NCBI RefSeq assembly: GCF_000151315.2
Contig: NW_011887295.1
Span: 1,068,544 to 1,132,543, forward strand
Direction: 5' to 3'
From: Capsaspora owczarzaki ATCC 30864
Lineage: Eukaryota; Opisthokonta; Filasterea
Length of the DNA: 64,000 nucleotides
Positions within the stretch are counted from its first letter, which is position 1, and the number at the start of each line of letters is the position of its first letter. Shown piece after piece: positions 23,521 to 34,411 of this stretch. Under the pieces are notes generated by a model, which saw only the letters and a program-made list of their open reading frames with translations, did not search any database and was not told where the DNA came from. The position numbers were made by a program, and so were the translations under genes.

Positions 23521-26500
23521 TCACAACAGAGCCCCGATCTCGCGGACGGTGGTTCCATCCTCAAAGTTTTTCAGCGCTTTGACGAGCTGCGAAAAGTTTG
23601 GACGCAGTTCGGGTATGACGTTCCAACAACTCAGCATCAGGTTGAAGAGGTCGGCTGAGCAGTGCTCGGGCATGGGCAGGCGACCACCAGCTTCCACATG
23701 AGCCAGAGTTTCACGCCCGTCCATCTTGCCGTACGGTGCTGCACCATAGCTGGAGCATTCCCCTACCGACATGCACCAACAAAAAGTGAGATGCAAGTAC
23801 TGTTTTTAGCAGGACACAACGATGCACTCACAGGCTGTCACGGCGAACGACCACACGTCGGACATGGATGAGAACTTGCGGAAATTCAACGTTTCCGGCG
23901 CCATCCACTGAAATGAGAGCAAGGTTAACAGAATCGTAATTAGCATCAAAACCGCAAGCAAGTGGCAACCTGGCCACACATTTTGACCCACCTTCAACGG
24001 AAGTTTGCCGCCCGTTTGCATGCGATAGTAGTCGGTCTCGGAGGCCAGCACGCGAGAAAGCCCAAAGTCGGCAATCTTCACCACCATTCCTTGCCCCACA
24101 AGACAGTTTCGAGCAGCAAGATCACGATGCACAAAGTGGAGCGTGCCCAGATACTCCATCCCGAGTGCAATCTGACGAATCGCATGAATCTGCTCGTTGT
24201 ACATCCACCAAAGCGACTGGGCCTTGGACTTTTGCAGCAGCGTGCGCAAATCTCCATACTGCACGAATTCGAGCAGAACGAGATGCGGCTCTGACTCTAC
24301 AAGAGCTGCAAGCAGGCGAACAACGTTGGGGTGCACAAACGGCGCCATCAACTTCGCCTCGCTTTCAAAGTCCTTGCGGGACTTTTCGTCTGCATCAGAC
24401 TTCAGAGACTTGACGGCAACTTGCACGGTTTCGGATGCTGCAGGTCCAAGCAAGACCTGTGCTCGTAGGGGCAGTACGCTAGGCGGGACTTGACCCAGTG
24501 CTACATCGCCAAAGTTGCCGCTGGCGAGGTGCTTCACAATGGTCAAGCCTTCGCGAACGCGACGAGAATTGCTGCCAGCGACATGCGCGCTCGCATAATC
24601 ATATATCACCTCGGGAGAGGTCGTTGAGATGGCTTGGTACAACGCTTCTGGCTGCTTTTGACCTGCCGTGGCATAAGCGGCAATGTCCTCCTTTTGGGGA
24701 GATCGAAGAGGGGAGACTGTCATTTCAACAGCCTCCTGATAGACGGGATCGGCAGGGTCCGTTGCAGATTCCTTCGGTCGCGTGACTGAGCTCTGCGAGC
24801 GCCGGCGTCGCAACACGATTAACATCAATGCAATGATCGCAACAACCGCCACAGACGCAACAGCTCCAGCGATGGCAGCTGCTGAGGATGCAGATGAGTC
24901 TTGAGAACCTCCACCTTGTTGTGCAATGGACGATGCAACGGATGCAGCTGATGCTGAAGCGGTTGAAGAAATAGAAGCAGAGAGCACGGCGGCAACGGAT
25001 GCTGCAGAAGTAGAGGAGGCAGCCGAAACGGAGGACACGGAAGCAACAGACTCCAAGACGGCGGCAACGGATGCTGCAGAAGTAGCGGAGGCAGCCGAAA
25101 CGGAGGACACGGAAGCAACTGAGGCGACGGAGGCAACAGAGGCGACGGAAGCAACTGACGCAACAGAAGCAACAGACTCCAAGACGGCGGCAACGGAGGC
25201 TGCAGAAGTAGCGGAGGCAGCCGAAACGGAGGACACGGAAGCAACAGATGCTGCAGATGCTGCAGAGGCGGCGGACACGGAGGACACGGAGGCAACAGAC
25301 TCCAAGACGGCTGCAACGGAGGCTGCAGAAGTAACAGACGCTGGAGACGCGGAGGACACGGAGGCAACTGAGGCTGCGGACGTAACCGAGGCCGCGGAAA
25401 CGGAGGACACAGAGGCAGCCGATGCCAAAGCAGCAGCGACTGAGGATGAAGAGATCACAGACGCGGCGGACGCAGAGGACACGGAAGCGACTGACGCAAG
25501 CACAGCGGCGACTGATGCCGCAGACGTAGCAGACACGGAGGAGGCCGATGCAGCGGACACGGAGGAGACCGAGCTCGCCGACACGAGGGACACGGAGGCG
25601 ATCGATTGCGACACCATTGCCGCAGACGAGGTCGAGGCAATCATGCACTCGTCGACAACATTCACCATCCACGCCTGCGCTCCGGACGAGATGGCCGNNN
25701 NNNNNNNNNNNNNNNNNNNNNNNNNNNNNNNNNNNNNNNNNNNNNNNNNNNNNNNNNNNNNNNNNNNNNNNNNNNNNNNNNNNNNNNNNNNNNNNNNAAG
25801 ATCCAAGCCCACCCAGGTTGGAGTGCCGCTCTTGCTGACTGCACTAACATCGGCGTTGGTCGCAATAACTGTAGCGCTGCCTCCGAAGCCAACGTCCGAA
25901 TTGGCAAACCCGTTTGACGACACTTGGCTGGCAGTGATCATGTTGTAGATGAGCAAAGTAGTGGTTGCACCGGACGCAGTATAGATGCTAGAGCTGGCTG
26001 CGGTGCCTGCGACATAGTTGCCATTGAACGTGCTCTTGTAGATTGCTGTACGAGACTGTTCAGGCGATGGAATGAGATTTGTACGTTCAATTCAAGCTGC
26101 GACGTTGCGCTGGTGCTTACATTCGATGTAGTTCCGAGACTGAGGGCATGGCCCCAGCCAGAGCCCGCACAAGTGTTTCCGGTAAACGTGGACTTGGAGA
26201 TGGACAGCGAGTTTGAGACTCCAGCCTTGACGCCGATCGCGCCTCCGGAATAGGCTCGGTTGTTTGTAAACTAAGAGTCGAGAAAAGGTGAGTCATCCTC
26301 GGTTCAAGCAGCCCAGGCGGCCATTTCAGTCACGCCACAAAACGAGCCGGAACGTACTGTGCATGAAGTGACAGTAACAGTGGTCACAGTGTCAATGGCG
26401 ATGGCACCACCATAATTGGTTGAGCCATACATAGCGCCCGCGTTGTTCGAGAACGCAACGTTTTGGAGTTGGACGTTCGAGAACGACCCGATACGCATGC

Positions 26501-27122
26501 CGGCACCATAATCTGAGGAGCAGCGTTGGTGAGGAGCAGCGTTGGTGAGTCTCACCATACCACAATTCCCGCTCCAAGCAACAAAGTCAGGACATTCTAA
26601 ATAGTTACCCCAAACTTGATTGTTGGAAATGACCGAATCTGTCATCACAACATTGTTGCTGCCGAAGAGGTGGAGACCGGCAGCTTGGGACTGCGTCGTC
26701 GAGGTGCAGCCGTCCAGAATGACGTTCTTGAGGACCGAACTGACGCCGGTATTCAGGTAAATGGCTCCCGAGCCTTGAGTAACTTTGAGATTCTCAAAAT
26801 TCACGCTGAGGCCCGCGCCATTCGTGACGTAAAACACAATCTGAGAGCCGTATTGATTGGAGATGACTACATCTTCCGGGCGGGTGCCCAGACCTCGAAA
26901 CGAAACCGATCGGTTGATTGTTCGCTGATTGGGGAAGGCGTAGGTTCCGGGCATAATGCACACAACTGTACTCGTGCTTGGGGAGCCAAGCTCGTTGTAG
27001 AGCGCAGTCACGTCGGAGACGGTAATGCTGCAAGGCTCTTGTTGTCCTTGCGCGAACGGCACAGCAGCTGCAATGGCTGCAAGCACCAGCAGTTGGATCC
27101 AATACCACCGCAAGACTCGCAT
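23521..27122 (-). CDS. Receptor tyrosine kinase with parallel beta-helix ectodomain
   Basis: Exons 26609-27122, 26358-26512, 26121-26270, 23992-26055, 23832-23907 and 23521-23762 close in frame at ~1066 residues, counting the 100-N gap in exon 4 at face value. A signal peptide (residues 1-26) leads into ~250 residues of short beta-strand repeats with F-x-x-N and G-G-A-I motifs, typical of right-handed beta-helices. A ~240-residue Ser/Ala/Val repeat stalk, one membrane helix (DNA ~24814-24895) and a tyrosine kinase follow. The kinase shows G-N-F-G-D-V, V-A-V-K, H-R-D-L-A-A-R-N, D-F-G-L-S-R, D-Y-Y-R-M, W-M-A-P-E-T-L and S-D-V-W-S-F; H-R-D-L-A-A-R-N marks a true tyrosine kinase. Juxtamembrane Tyr residues are present. 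The ligand is unknown. Confidence 0.88.
24930..25680 (-). repeat. Imperfect repeats encoding the Ser/Ala/Val stalk
   Basis: Overlapping repeats of roughly 60-75 nt encode variants of S-V-S-S-V-S-A-A-S-V-T-S-A-A-S-V-A-A-V-L. They adjoin the assembly gap, so the true length is unknown. The opposite strand has a long Ala/Thr/Glu/Asp frame only because of this composition. Confidence 0.88.
25698..25797. other. Assembly gap (100 N)
   Basis: Exactly 100 undetermined bases lie inside the coding exon of the receptor kinase, at the junction of the beta-helix and stalk. A round 100 is a conventional placeholder, so real size and frame continuity are not known. Confidence 0.99.
26515..26546 (-). repeat. 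16-nt tandem duplication at a splice acceptor
   Basis: The 16-mer gaggagcagcgttggt occurs twice head to tail in intron 1 of the receptor kinase. On the minus strand it duplicates the sequence just before the AG acceptor at 26513-26514. Confidence 0.85.
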
Positions 27123-29250
27123 CTGTTTATGCGTTATTTCGTCTTTCGGAAAAGTGCGGTGTGATTCAGAGACAGTTACAAAGTGAGCTTGCATTTCGCA
27201 GCAATAATGACATGGTGCAGAAAGCCTGTTGTGTGTGGATGGATGGCTCCAACCACTTGTCCAGCTCGCGATAGTGTGGGTGAGCCCTCGAACTCTCTGC
27301 ATTTTTGCGCGTAACCTGTCTGCCTGCCTCGCCTCGCCTCCCATGCGTACTTCTTGATAGCTTTCAATGGCAACATGCGCCTTCAAGAGTGCGTGGGAAC
27401 GGGATGACGCATCGGCTCGATCAATATTGTATTTGTTGTTTGCTTTCACTCATTGCCGGCAAGGCCAGCCGGAGGGCTCCGCCGTCCCGTTTGCACCGTC
27501 ACTTCTACAGGACGCATCCAAGGATCAGAGGAGGGGGGCAGAGACAGAGAGACAGAGAGAGAGAGAAAGAGAGAGAGCGAGAGCAAGGCAGCGAAAGAGG
27601 GCATCTCTGAACACGTTGGGCTCAGACTCAACGCCCTGTCGTTAAGCTGCCTAGTCGACTCTCGCAATACGGCGGAGACCCCCTCTAAGGAAACGAGAAA
27701 ATCGAAAAAGAAGGGTGGATCGGTCCTCGGGTTGGACGGTGCCCTTTCGCTTACTGTTGCACAAAATAGGTGGGAGAAAACAAAAAAGAAAAAGAAAAGA
27801 CAAAACAGACCAAACAAAAAAAAGCAAAGAAAAATGAGCCCTTTTTGTTCACAATGTGTTTGAATTTGGTTGACAACCTTGCTGCTTGCTTGCTTCTTTC
27901 GACTCTGCCCGCGACATCACAGTCAACCCTATGTACAACATATCGCATCACTGCGACTTCACGCCACGCGCGACCAGGATGATCAAACAGAAGAGCTTAA
28001 AGAAAAAATGAAACCTTCGTTTGGATGAAAATCAAGTGAACAACCATTCACGATTCACAATGAGAGCTTTCTTCGGGTCTTGCAAGTGCGATTTGAGATG
28101 CGTTAATAAAGACAAGTACAGCCGAGCCGTCCCGGGCGGCATGATCCTCGCCACGTTTTGACATTTGTGTGTCCAGTTTTTTTCAAAATCCGAGTTCACC
28201 AACCTGCGCTCGATGGAACCACGTTGGCCTCGCTTGGCATGATCATGTGCGCTGTCACAAACAATTTCCGCCACTGTTGTCGTGTAACAGTGTAGAAATG
28301 TAACATGCAACCAATAAACTCTCATTGTCGCTCCTCAAGCACATTTCGTTCAGCGAGTACGGTGTGCTTCGAGATCCCTCACAGCACAACTCATCCAACT
28401 CCAGCAGGACCATCTCTTGCTTGAACCGCTGCAACCTGGAGACGGAACCTGTTGCCTGTTGCTTGGCGCTGCGGAAGCAACACCGCATTCCTCCGCCAAA
28501 ATCCAACGGCATACCGTTGGTCTGCATTCGTGGTTGATCAACTTGGCATTTTCAGGTCGAATGGGAATATTGCACCTGCGCCGTCCTCTATTGAGTGAAT
28601 ATTCAACCAAACCGCAGCGAAAACTATGCAGAGAACCTCAAACTCAATTTTACTGGTTTTGGACTCTCAGCCACCCTTTCTCCCCTTTTTGCGGTTGACA
28701 CGCAGCCTATTCCCGTGGCGACTCTGTCTGAAGATACAGTGCCTGTGTTTAGACACCAACAATCCAACTGATCGAGCGCTGCTGTCGATGGGACTGAATG
28801 TGCGATGGCAGGCAGCGCGGCGTTCAACTACGGCGTTCAAATTTTAACCAGCACCAAACGGTTCGGTGGCGGTTTGATTGATTTGACCACTGTTTTTGAA
28901 GCTTTGCGGTCCGCACTGAGAATCCCCTGCAAGGTCCATACCAACCGGAAAAGTATGCGACATGCATCACGTTCCCGCCTCTCTGTTCAGGGGTGGCACG
29001 CAAGTGAGGGTTCGGCGCATTTGGCGCTTTAAAACGCGCTCGCAAAATCGAACACTTCCAACCACTCCATCTTTTTTTTTGTTCCTCTTCTTGCAGTGCT
29101 CTGCTCGCACATCCACCGTTTTTTTTTTTGCTTTCTGGTTCTGCGTTTTTCAGTATTTTTTTTTTTTTTTTTTTTGGCTCCCCTTCCTTTCCGAAAGCTT
29201 CCTTTCGTTCTTCTCATTCACCTGCTTTTTCATTCCACTCTACTGCGACC
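27123..29250. other. 2.1-kb gene-free region between divergent genes
   Basis: This is the largest gap in the window. It lies between the receptor kinase start (-) and the GH18-like gene start (+). It holds a GAGAGA-rich stretch near 27540-27590, A-rich runs near 27778-27832, and T-runs just before 29250. Six-frame reading gives only short frames lacking codon bias, motifs or matching splice pairs. It may contain two long promoters or a noncoding transcript; the sequence alone cannot tell. Confidence 0.5.
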
Positions 29251-32159
29251 ATGGTTGACTTGGCCATCTCGTCCAGAAACTCGGCAGCGAGAACGCGCCA
29301 CTCTGGCAGACGACATGTTGCTGGGATGCTGGCGGTGGTGGCAATTGTGTCGGCGGTTTGTGCTGCACTTTTCGCCGCTCCCACCGTCGCTCAGGCGTCG
29401 GCAAAGAAGCTGCCCGGACCAGGCGATCGTGCAATGTGGGTTTGGGGCGGCATCACGTTCAGCAGCCAGGCCAGTATCACCAGCTTTCTCGATTTTGTCA
29501 ACGCTCCGCACGGCTATCCGGGTTTGTCCATCAATCGAATTTTGCTCGCCTGCGGAAGCAAGTACCTCTCGGGCTCCAGTGCGACCCAGATGCGCAGCTT
29601 TATTCAGCAGGCCCACGCTCGCGGCGTTCTTGTCGAGTATCTCGATGGCGATGCGCAGTGGACGACCAGTGCGTCGCTCGCCTCGACCCCCAAAAATCTC
29701 GTTTCGCAGGTCATTGCGTTCAACAAGGGCACCGCCGACGTAACGGATGACTTTGACGGCATTCACCTGGACATTGAGCCCCATGTGCTGGGTGCGCTTT
29801 GGACGAGCAACAGCGCGGGTGGCACGGACAAGTACAACAACCTCCTCGAAGACAACATGCTCGCCATCTACCGCGCCTGCAAGCAGCTGATTGTGGCGGG
29901 TGACCCAAAGATGACGCTTGCGGCTGACATTGGTGTTTGGTACGTCTCTGCCGCCACCGACATCTGGAACGGATTTATGAACGACCAGTCCGTCGACTAC
30001 CTCGGCATCATGGACTACACGGACAACCAGCCAACCTACCAGACTCAAGCCCTGGCCAACTTGAAGGCTGTCAAGGGCAACATCAAGATTATGGTTGGCG
30101 TTGAGTCGATTGATCCCAATTCGGGTAAGAAACGAACAAACAAAAAAAAAACACCAAAACTCCGGGTGACGGTGCAGCGTTCTTGTTTGTTGCCTCGTTT
30201 TGGAAGTCGCTTTTTTTTTTCGCCGGTGGAGGAGTGTCGAATGCAAGTGTTCGACACCATGTTCGATGCCATATTTCTCACCTCTGTTTGTTTTTGTGTG
30301 TGTGAACGATTTTGCTTTTTTTTTGTGCTTTTTGTGCGTTTTTTTTTTTGTGCTTTTGTGCGTTTTGTTTGTTTGTGTTGTCATCTCTTGCGCTTGAACT
30401 ATCGCCCTCTCCCTCCACAGCACCCGATGAGCAGTCCTTCTATCAAGAAGGCTATGGTCCGCTCGAGGCGCAACTCTTGAAGACCAGCACTGCACTCAAG
30501 GCATACTCTTCGTGGGGTGGATATGCCATTCACCACTATGGCAGCTACTCGACTCTCGGATACTGGCTGCAGGGCGCTGCGCCGGCGATTCCGGCGGCCT
30601 GGAAGAGCCCTCGACCCGACTACCCGAGCTACGGAACGTCCACTGGCACAACCACCAAGAGCACGACGACCAAGACCTCAACGTCAACCTCCACCTCAAA
30701 GTCAACCTCCACCTCCACTTCGACATCCACCAAAACCAGAACATCGACCTCGACTTCGACCTCCAAGCCGACTGGCGGCTCAACCGGGACGGGAGTTATC
30801 ACGACCGGAAAGAAGATGCCTGGACAAGGCGACCGTGCAATGTGGGTCTGGGGCGGTATCACGTACAGCAGCCAGGCCAGCATCACCAGCTTCCTCGACT
30901 TTGTCAATGCCCCGCATGGCTATCCCGGTCTGTCCATCAACCGAATTCTCCTGTCCTGCGGCACCAAGTACTTGTCGGGCACTGGCGCGACCCAGATGCG
31001 CAGCTTTATTCAGCAGGCTCATGCTCGTGGCGTTCTTGTCGAGTACCTTGATGGCGATGCGCAGTGGACGACCAGCGCGGCGCTCGCGGCAACTCCGAAA
31101 AACGTCGTGTCCCAGGTCATTGCGTTCAACAAGGGCACATCCGATGCCACAGATGACTTTGACGGCATTCACCTGGACATTGAGCCCCACGTTTTGGGAG
31201 CGCTTTGGACGAGCAACAGCGCGGGTGGCACGGACCAGTACAACAACATGCTTGAGGACAACATGCTTGCCATTTACCGCGCGTGCAAGCAGCTGATTGC
31301 CGAGGGCGATCCCAAGATGACGCTTGCGGCCGACATTGGCGTCTGGTATGTCACCTCTGCCACCGACATTTGGAATGGCTTCATGAAGGACCAGTCTGTC
31401 GACTACCTGGGCATTATGGACTACACCGACCAGCAGCTTCCGTTCCAAAACAAGGCCATCCAGAACCTGAAGGCCGTCAAGGGCAACATCAAGATCATGG
31501 TTGGCGTGGAATCCATTGATGAGAACTCTGGTAAGGTCTCGCAGTTGCTTGTGTCGAAATAATTGGTCTCGAGTTGTGAGCGGGGGAGAGTTGGAACATT
31601 GGGACTCACTTCTTGTCATGCCTTTTGTCCCTTGCCAGCACCTGATGCACAGTCGTTCTGGCAAGAAGGCTATGGTCCTCTGGAAGCCCAGTTGGCTACC
31701 TCCAGCACCGCTCTCAAAGCATATTCGGCCTGGGGAGGCTACGCCATCCATCACTACGCCAGCTACTCGGTTCTTGGGTATAATCTGAAGGGAGCCGCGC
31801 CTGCCATTCCCGCTGCGTGGAAGAAGCCCAGAGCGGATTACCCCAACTATGGCTCGGTGACGGTGCCCGGTGAAGAAGAGGAAGAAGAAGTCGTCGTACC
31901 AAAGCCCTCAAAGTCGGCGACCCCTCCTGTCAACACTGACTGCGTGTGCCGCCCCAACAGACGTGAGGCCACAGACGAGGAAGACATGGCCGTGAACTAC
32001 GCCGCTGAGGATGCGCATTCCAAGAGCGGGTCCAACACCCAGCTCATGGTTGTTGCAGCGCTCGGGTGGGGCGTGGCTTCTGTTGGTATTCTCAACATGC
32101 TCGTCACTGAGCGACGCCGTCGTGCCGAAAATGCAGCAGCCCTGGCAGCCAACATGTGA
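29251..32159 (+). CDS. Membrane-anchored protein with two tandem GH18-like barrels
   Basis: Exons 29251-30124, 30421-31530 and 31639-32159 give 834 residues. An N-terminal hydrophobic segment (residues ~24-50) ends in V-A-Q-A-S, suiting a signal peptide or anchor. Two ~330-residue copies of the same domain follow, joined by a Thr/Ser/Lys-rich linker. Each copy has M-W-V-W-G-G-I-T, F-D-G-I-H-L-D-I-E-P-H (DNA 29752-29784 and 31158-31190), W-G-G-Y-A-I-H-H-Y and P-A-I-P-A-A-W-K. D-G-x-H-x-D-x-E recalls the GH18 motif D-G-x-D-x-D-x-E with His for the second Asp, so a sugar-cleaving TIM barrel is likely, but substrate and activity are unknown. A C-terminal helix (L-G-W-G-V-A-S-V-G-I-L) precedes a basic tail, suggesting type I topology. 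Each copy is interrupted by a phase-1 intron at the same residue. Confidence 0.8.
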
Positions 32160-32232
32160 AATTGTGCCAAGCAATGATTTTGCTTTTTTGCTTCTGTGAT
32201 GCACGACAAGATTCAATGTGTACAAAAAAAAA

Positions 32233-32373
32233 GAACAAGTGATTTGCATGCCGCCAACAACCCTCGAGTCCACACAATGTGTAGATCTACAAAAGGATGC
32301 ACGAACAAGTGATTTGCATGAGCCGCGGGGCACAAAGCTATGCCGCAAATAAACCTCGAGTGCACACAAAGGG
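32233..32373 (+). repeat. Imperfect direct repeat in a 3' UTR
   Basis: Copy 1 starts at 32233 and copy 2 at 32303. Both begin gaacaagtgatttgcatg, and both later contain a related block (gccgc-aa-a-cctcgagt-cacaca). Copy 2 has a ~20-nt insertion. Confidence 0.82.
32350..32355 (+). promoter_or_regulatory. Polyadenylation signal AATAAA of the GH18-like gene
   Basis: AATAAA lies ~190 nt past the stop, within the second copy of the 3' UTR repeat. Confidence 0.55.
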
Positions 32374-32522
32374 GGGGGGGAAGTCAAAATGGAAGCATCT
32401 ATTAACAATAACATTGAAAAAAAAAAACACAGAGCAAAATCACAAAAGTACAAAGTAACAAGAATATACCAGGAAAATCTACAGCAAATTCGCCCATTCT
32501 AACAAACAATTTGGTAGGTTCA

Positions 32523-34411
32523 CTACACGGCATCGGCCTCGGCGAGAAGAAGGGCCTGCTTGTCCTCTGGAGCAGCAGATGTGGCGGGAGAGCTCTTCTT
32601 CAATCCCGCCCAGTTTTCGGGAACGGCAACCGGCAGACTGGCCAGCACGTGCTTGGATTTGCACTCGGTAGGGGCGAGAGGGGCAAAAGCACCATTGTTG
32701 ATGTTAAACCAGCGCAAGATGGCCCACTTGTACTGCGAAGGCGCGGCCTTGTTGATGGTGACAGGGGTGCGGACGGAACGGTACATGATGGCGACAAAAA
32801 GCCCGGTGAGGACGGCGACAAGCAGGCCAGCCACCACAAAGATGGCAATCCACCCGGCCTTCGGAATGCGGTTGAACGGATAGCGCGACCAGAACGGGCC
32901 GCCACTGGGGTGGTTGACCCAGTGATCGTCGCCATTCGAGCCATCCGAATCATCATCGGGCTGGGGGTTGTTGGGCTCGTGTTGGTTTTCGGCGTCCAGC
33001 TCCGTCCAGATGGCCTGGAACTCGGACTGGTACGGGGTAGCGCCAAGCGCGTTGTGGACGCACTTGTAGACCTGGACGGCAGACTGGAAGTCAAACAGGC
33101 AGGGCGCGACCTGCGAGACCAGGGTAGCGGGCGAGACATTGGAAGGGACAAAGCGGGACGAGAGGGAGCGTGTCGCCAGCAACCTCCGGCCCAACGGGCT
33201 CCACCCGTCGGCTCCACCTCGGGAACATTGATCTCATCGAGAGTGGAGACACCAAGCAGATGCGCAAGCGTTTGGAAGCGTTGCGCCTTTCGCGGATGCG
33301 CTTGCATGAAGGGCGAGTCGCCGATCTGCTGGGTCAGCTCGGACAAGCAATCGCCGCACTGCAACAGAGTTGTGAGATGCGCCACAAAGTGCTGGCCGGC
33401 GTAGGCGCAGCGGCGCAAGTCGCCATGCTCGCCAGAGAGCAACGACACAATGAAACGAACAAAGCCGTGGTGACGACGACCACCGACATGTCCGCGACCG
33501 TGACCGGGACCATGACGGGGGCCTTCCTCGCGCTGGTCATCGGCGCCTGCACCATGTTGCTGGCGGTTGTTCGCCTCGCCAAAGTGCCAGCCGCGAGGGC
33601 CATGTGGACGATCGTGCGCTTCACCGTCGGCTCCACGACGACGATGGTGAGGAGCAGCAGCGGCATTGGGGTGACGAGGGGCTGCAGCGTCAGCGTCACC
33701 GGCAGCGGCAGTCTCGTCATCGTCAGAGCCAAACACATGGGAAACGAGCATCGCATAGTGGAAGCGGCGCTTGATCAAAGTGAAGAGTGCACGGACAACA
33801 GTCTGAACGCCAATGGCCTCGGAAGGGCCAACAGCCTCGATGAGGCCGGGAGAGGACGCCAGACACGTGCGCAACTCTGCAGCAGTGTATGCCACGCGGA
33901 ATGCGCTCTGCCTCGTGCCAGGGGTCACAGACTCGAAGCGAGCAGAGACCGAGTTGCGAATGACGGCGTGCAGGCGCGCGTCGGAGGCTGCGACAGTGTC
34001 AACGCACTGAGCGAGCTGAAGCTCAGACGTCCAGTTGTGCAGGCAGGTCTGCACCGAGAGCGCAGGGACGGAGGCGGCAAAGTAGGCGCGGATTTCCTCC
34101 GGCACGCGCTCCTGGTACTCGGGGATTTCCTGCAGCAGGTTGTGCGTGGCCTGGACGGACTCGACCAAGCGGGAGAAGGAAATGTGGCAGGCACGGAGCG
34201 CCAGCGGAGAGGTCCAATGGCCAAACACGACGCGGTGGTACGACTGCGACGGGACACCCGACGACGACGGCTGGCTCATGTCGCTGTGCTCGAACGAGGG
34301 CGACGACGAGAACGTGACATCGCCCTCAAACATGCGGTTGGCGGCATAAATGCAGCGACCAAAGCTCTTGAGCGAGAACATGACTTGGGTTGCTTGCTGG
34401 AATCCGACCAT
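32523..34411 (-). CDS. Single-pass membrane protein of unknown function
   Basis: Exons 33218-34411 and 32523-33110 give 593 residues. The two coding stretches are in different frames. A 107-nt GT-AG intron in phase 0 (33111-33217) joins them exactly, giving N-V-P-E then V-A-P-C-L-F-D-F. The N-terminal ~240 residues look helical and Cys-poor. A His/Arg/Gly-rich linker follows (near 33400-33700), then a second helical part with spaced Cys (C-G-D-C, C-L-F, C-V-H). One strong membrane helix (W-I-A-I-F-V-V-A-G-L-L-V-A-V-L-T-G-L-F) lies about 90 residues from the end. No signal peptide. I do not recognise the family. The ATG at 34409-34411 is preceded by A-rich sequence, fitting a 5' UTR. Confidence 0.65.

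Larger units (their letters stand above)
32160..32522. other. 3' UTR of the GH18-like gene and convergent spacer
   Basis: These 363 nt hold a partial direct duplication (18 identical bases at 32233-32250 and 32303-32320), an AATAAA at 32350-32355, a G-run and A-rich sequence. No gene was seen. Confidence 0.6.

Noticed and set aside
24926-25948. 340-codon plus-strand ORF of Ala/Thr/Glu/Asp repeats
   Set aside because: It is the exact antisense of the Ser/Ala/Val stalk of the receptor kinase and spans the N gap. Its composition follows from the repeat, with no start context, motif or splice signals of its own.
32242-32249. ATTTGCAT octamer-like sites in the 3' UTR repeat
   Set aside because: An 8-mer match in a transcribed 3' region carries little weight, and no evidence links it to a POU factor here.
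33111-33217. Apparent frameshift in the unknown membrane-protein gene
   Set aside because: A 107-nt phase-0 GT-AG intron explains the frame change exactly, so no sequencing error or broken gene is needed.
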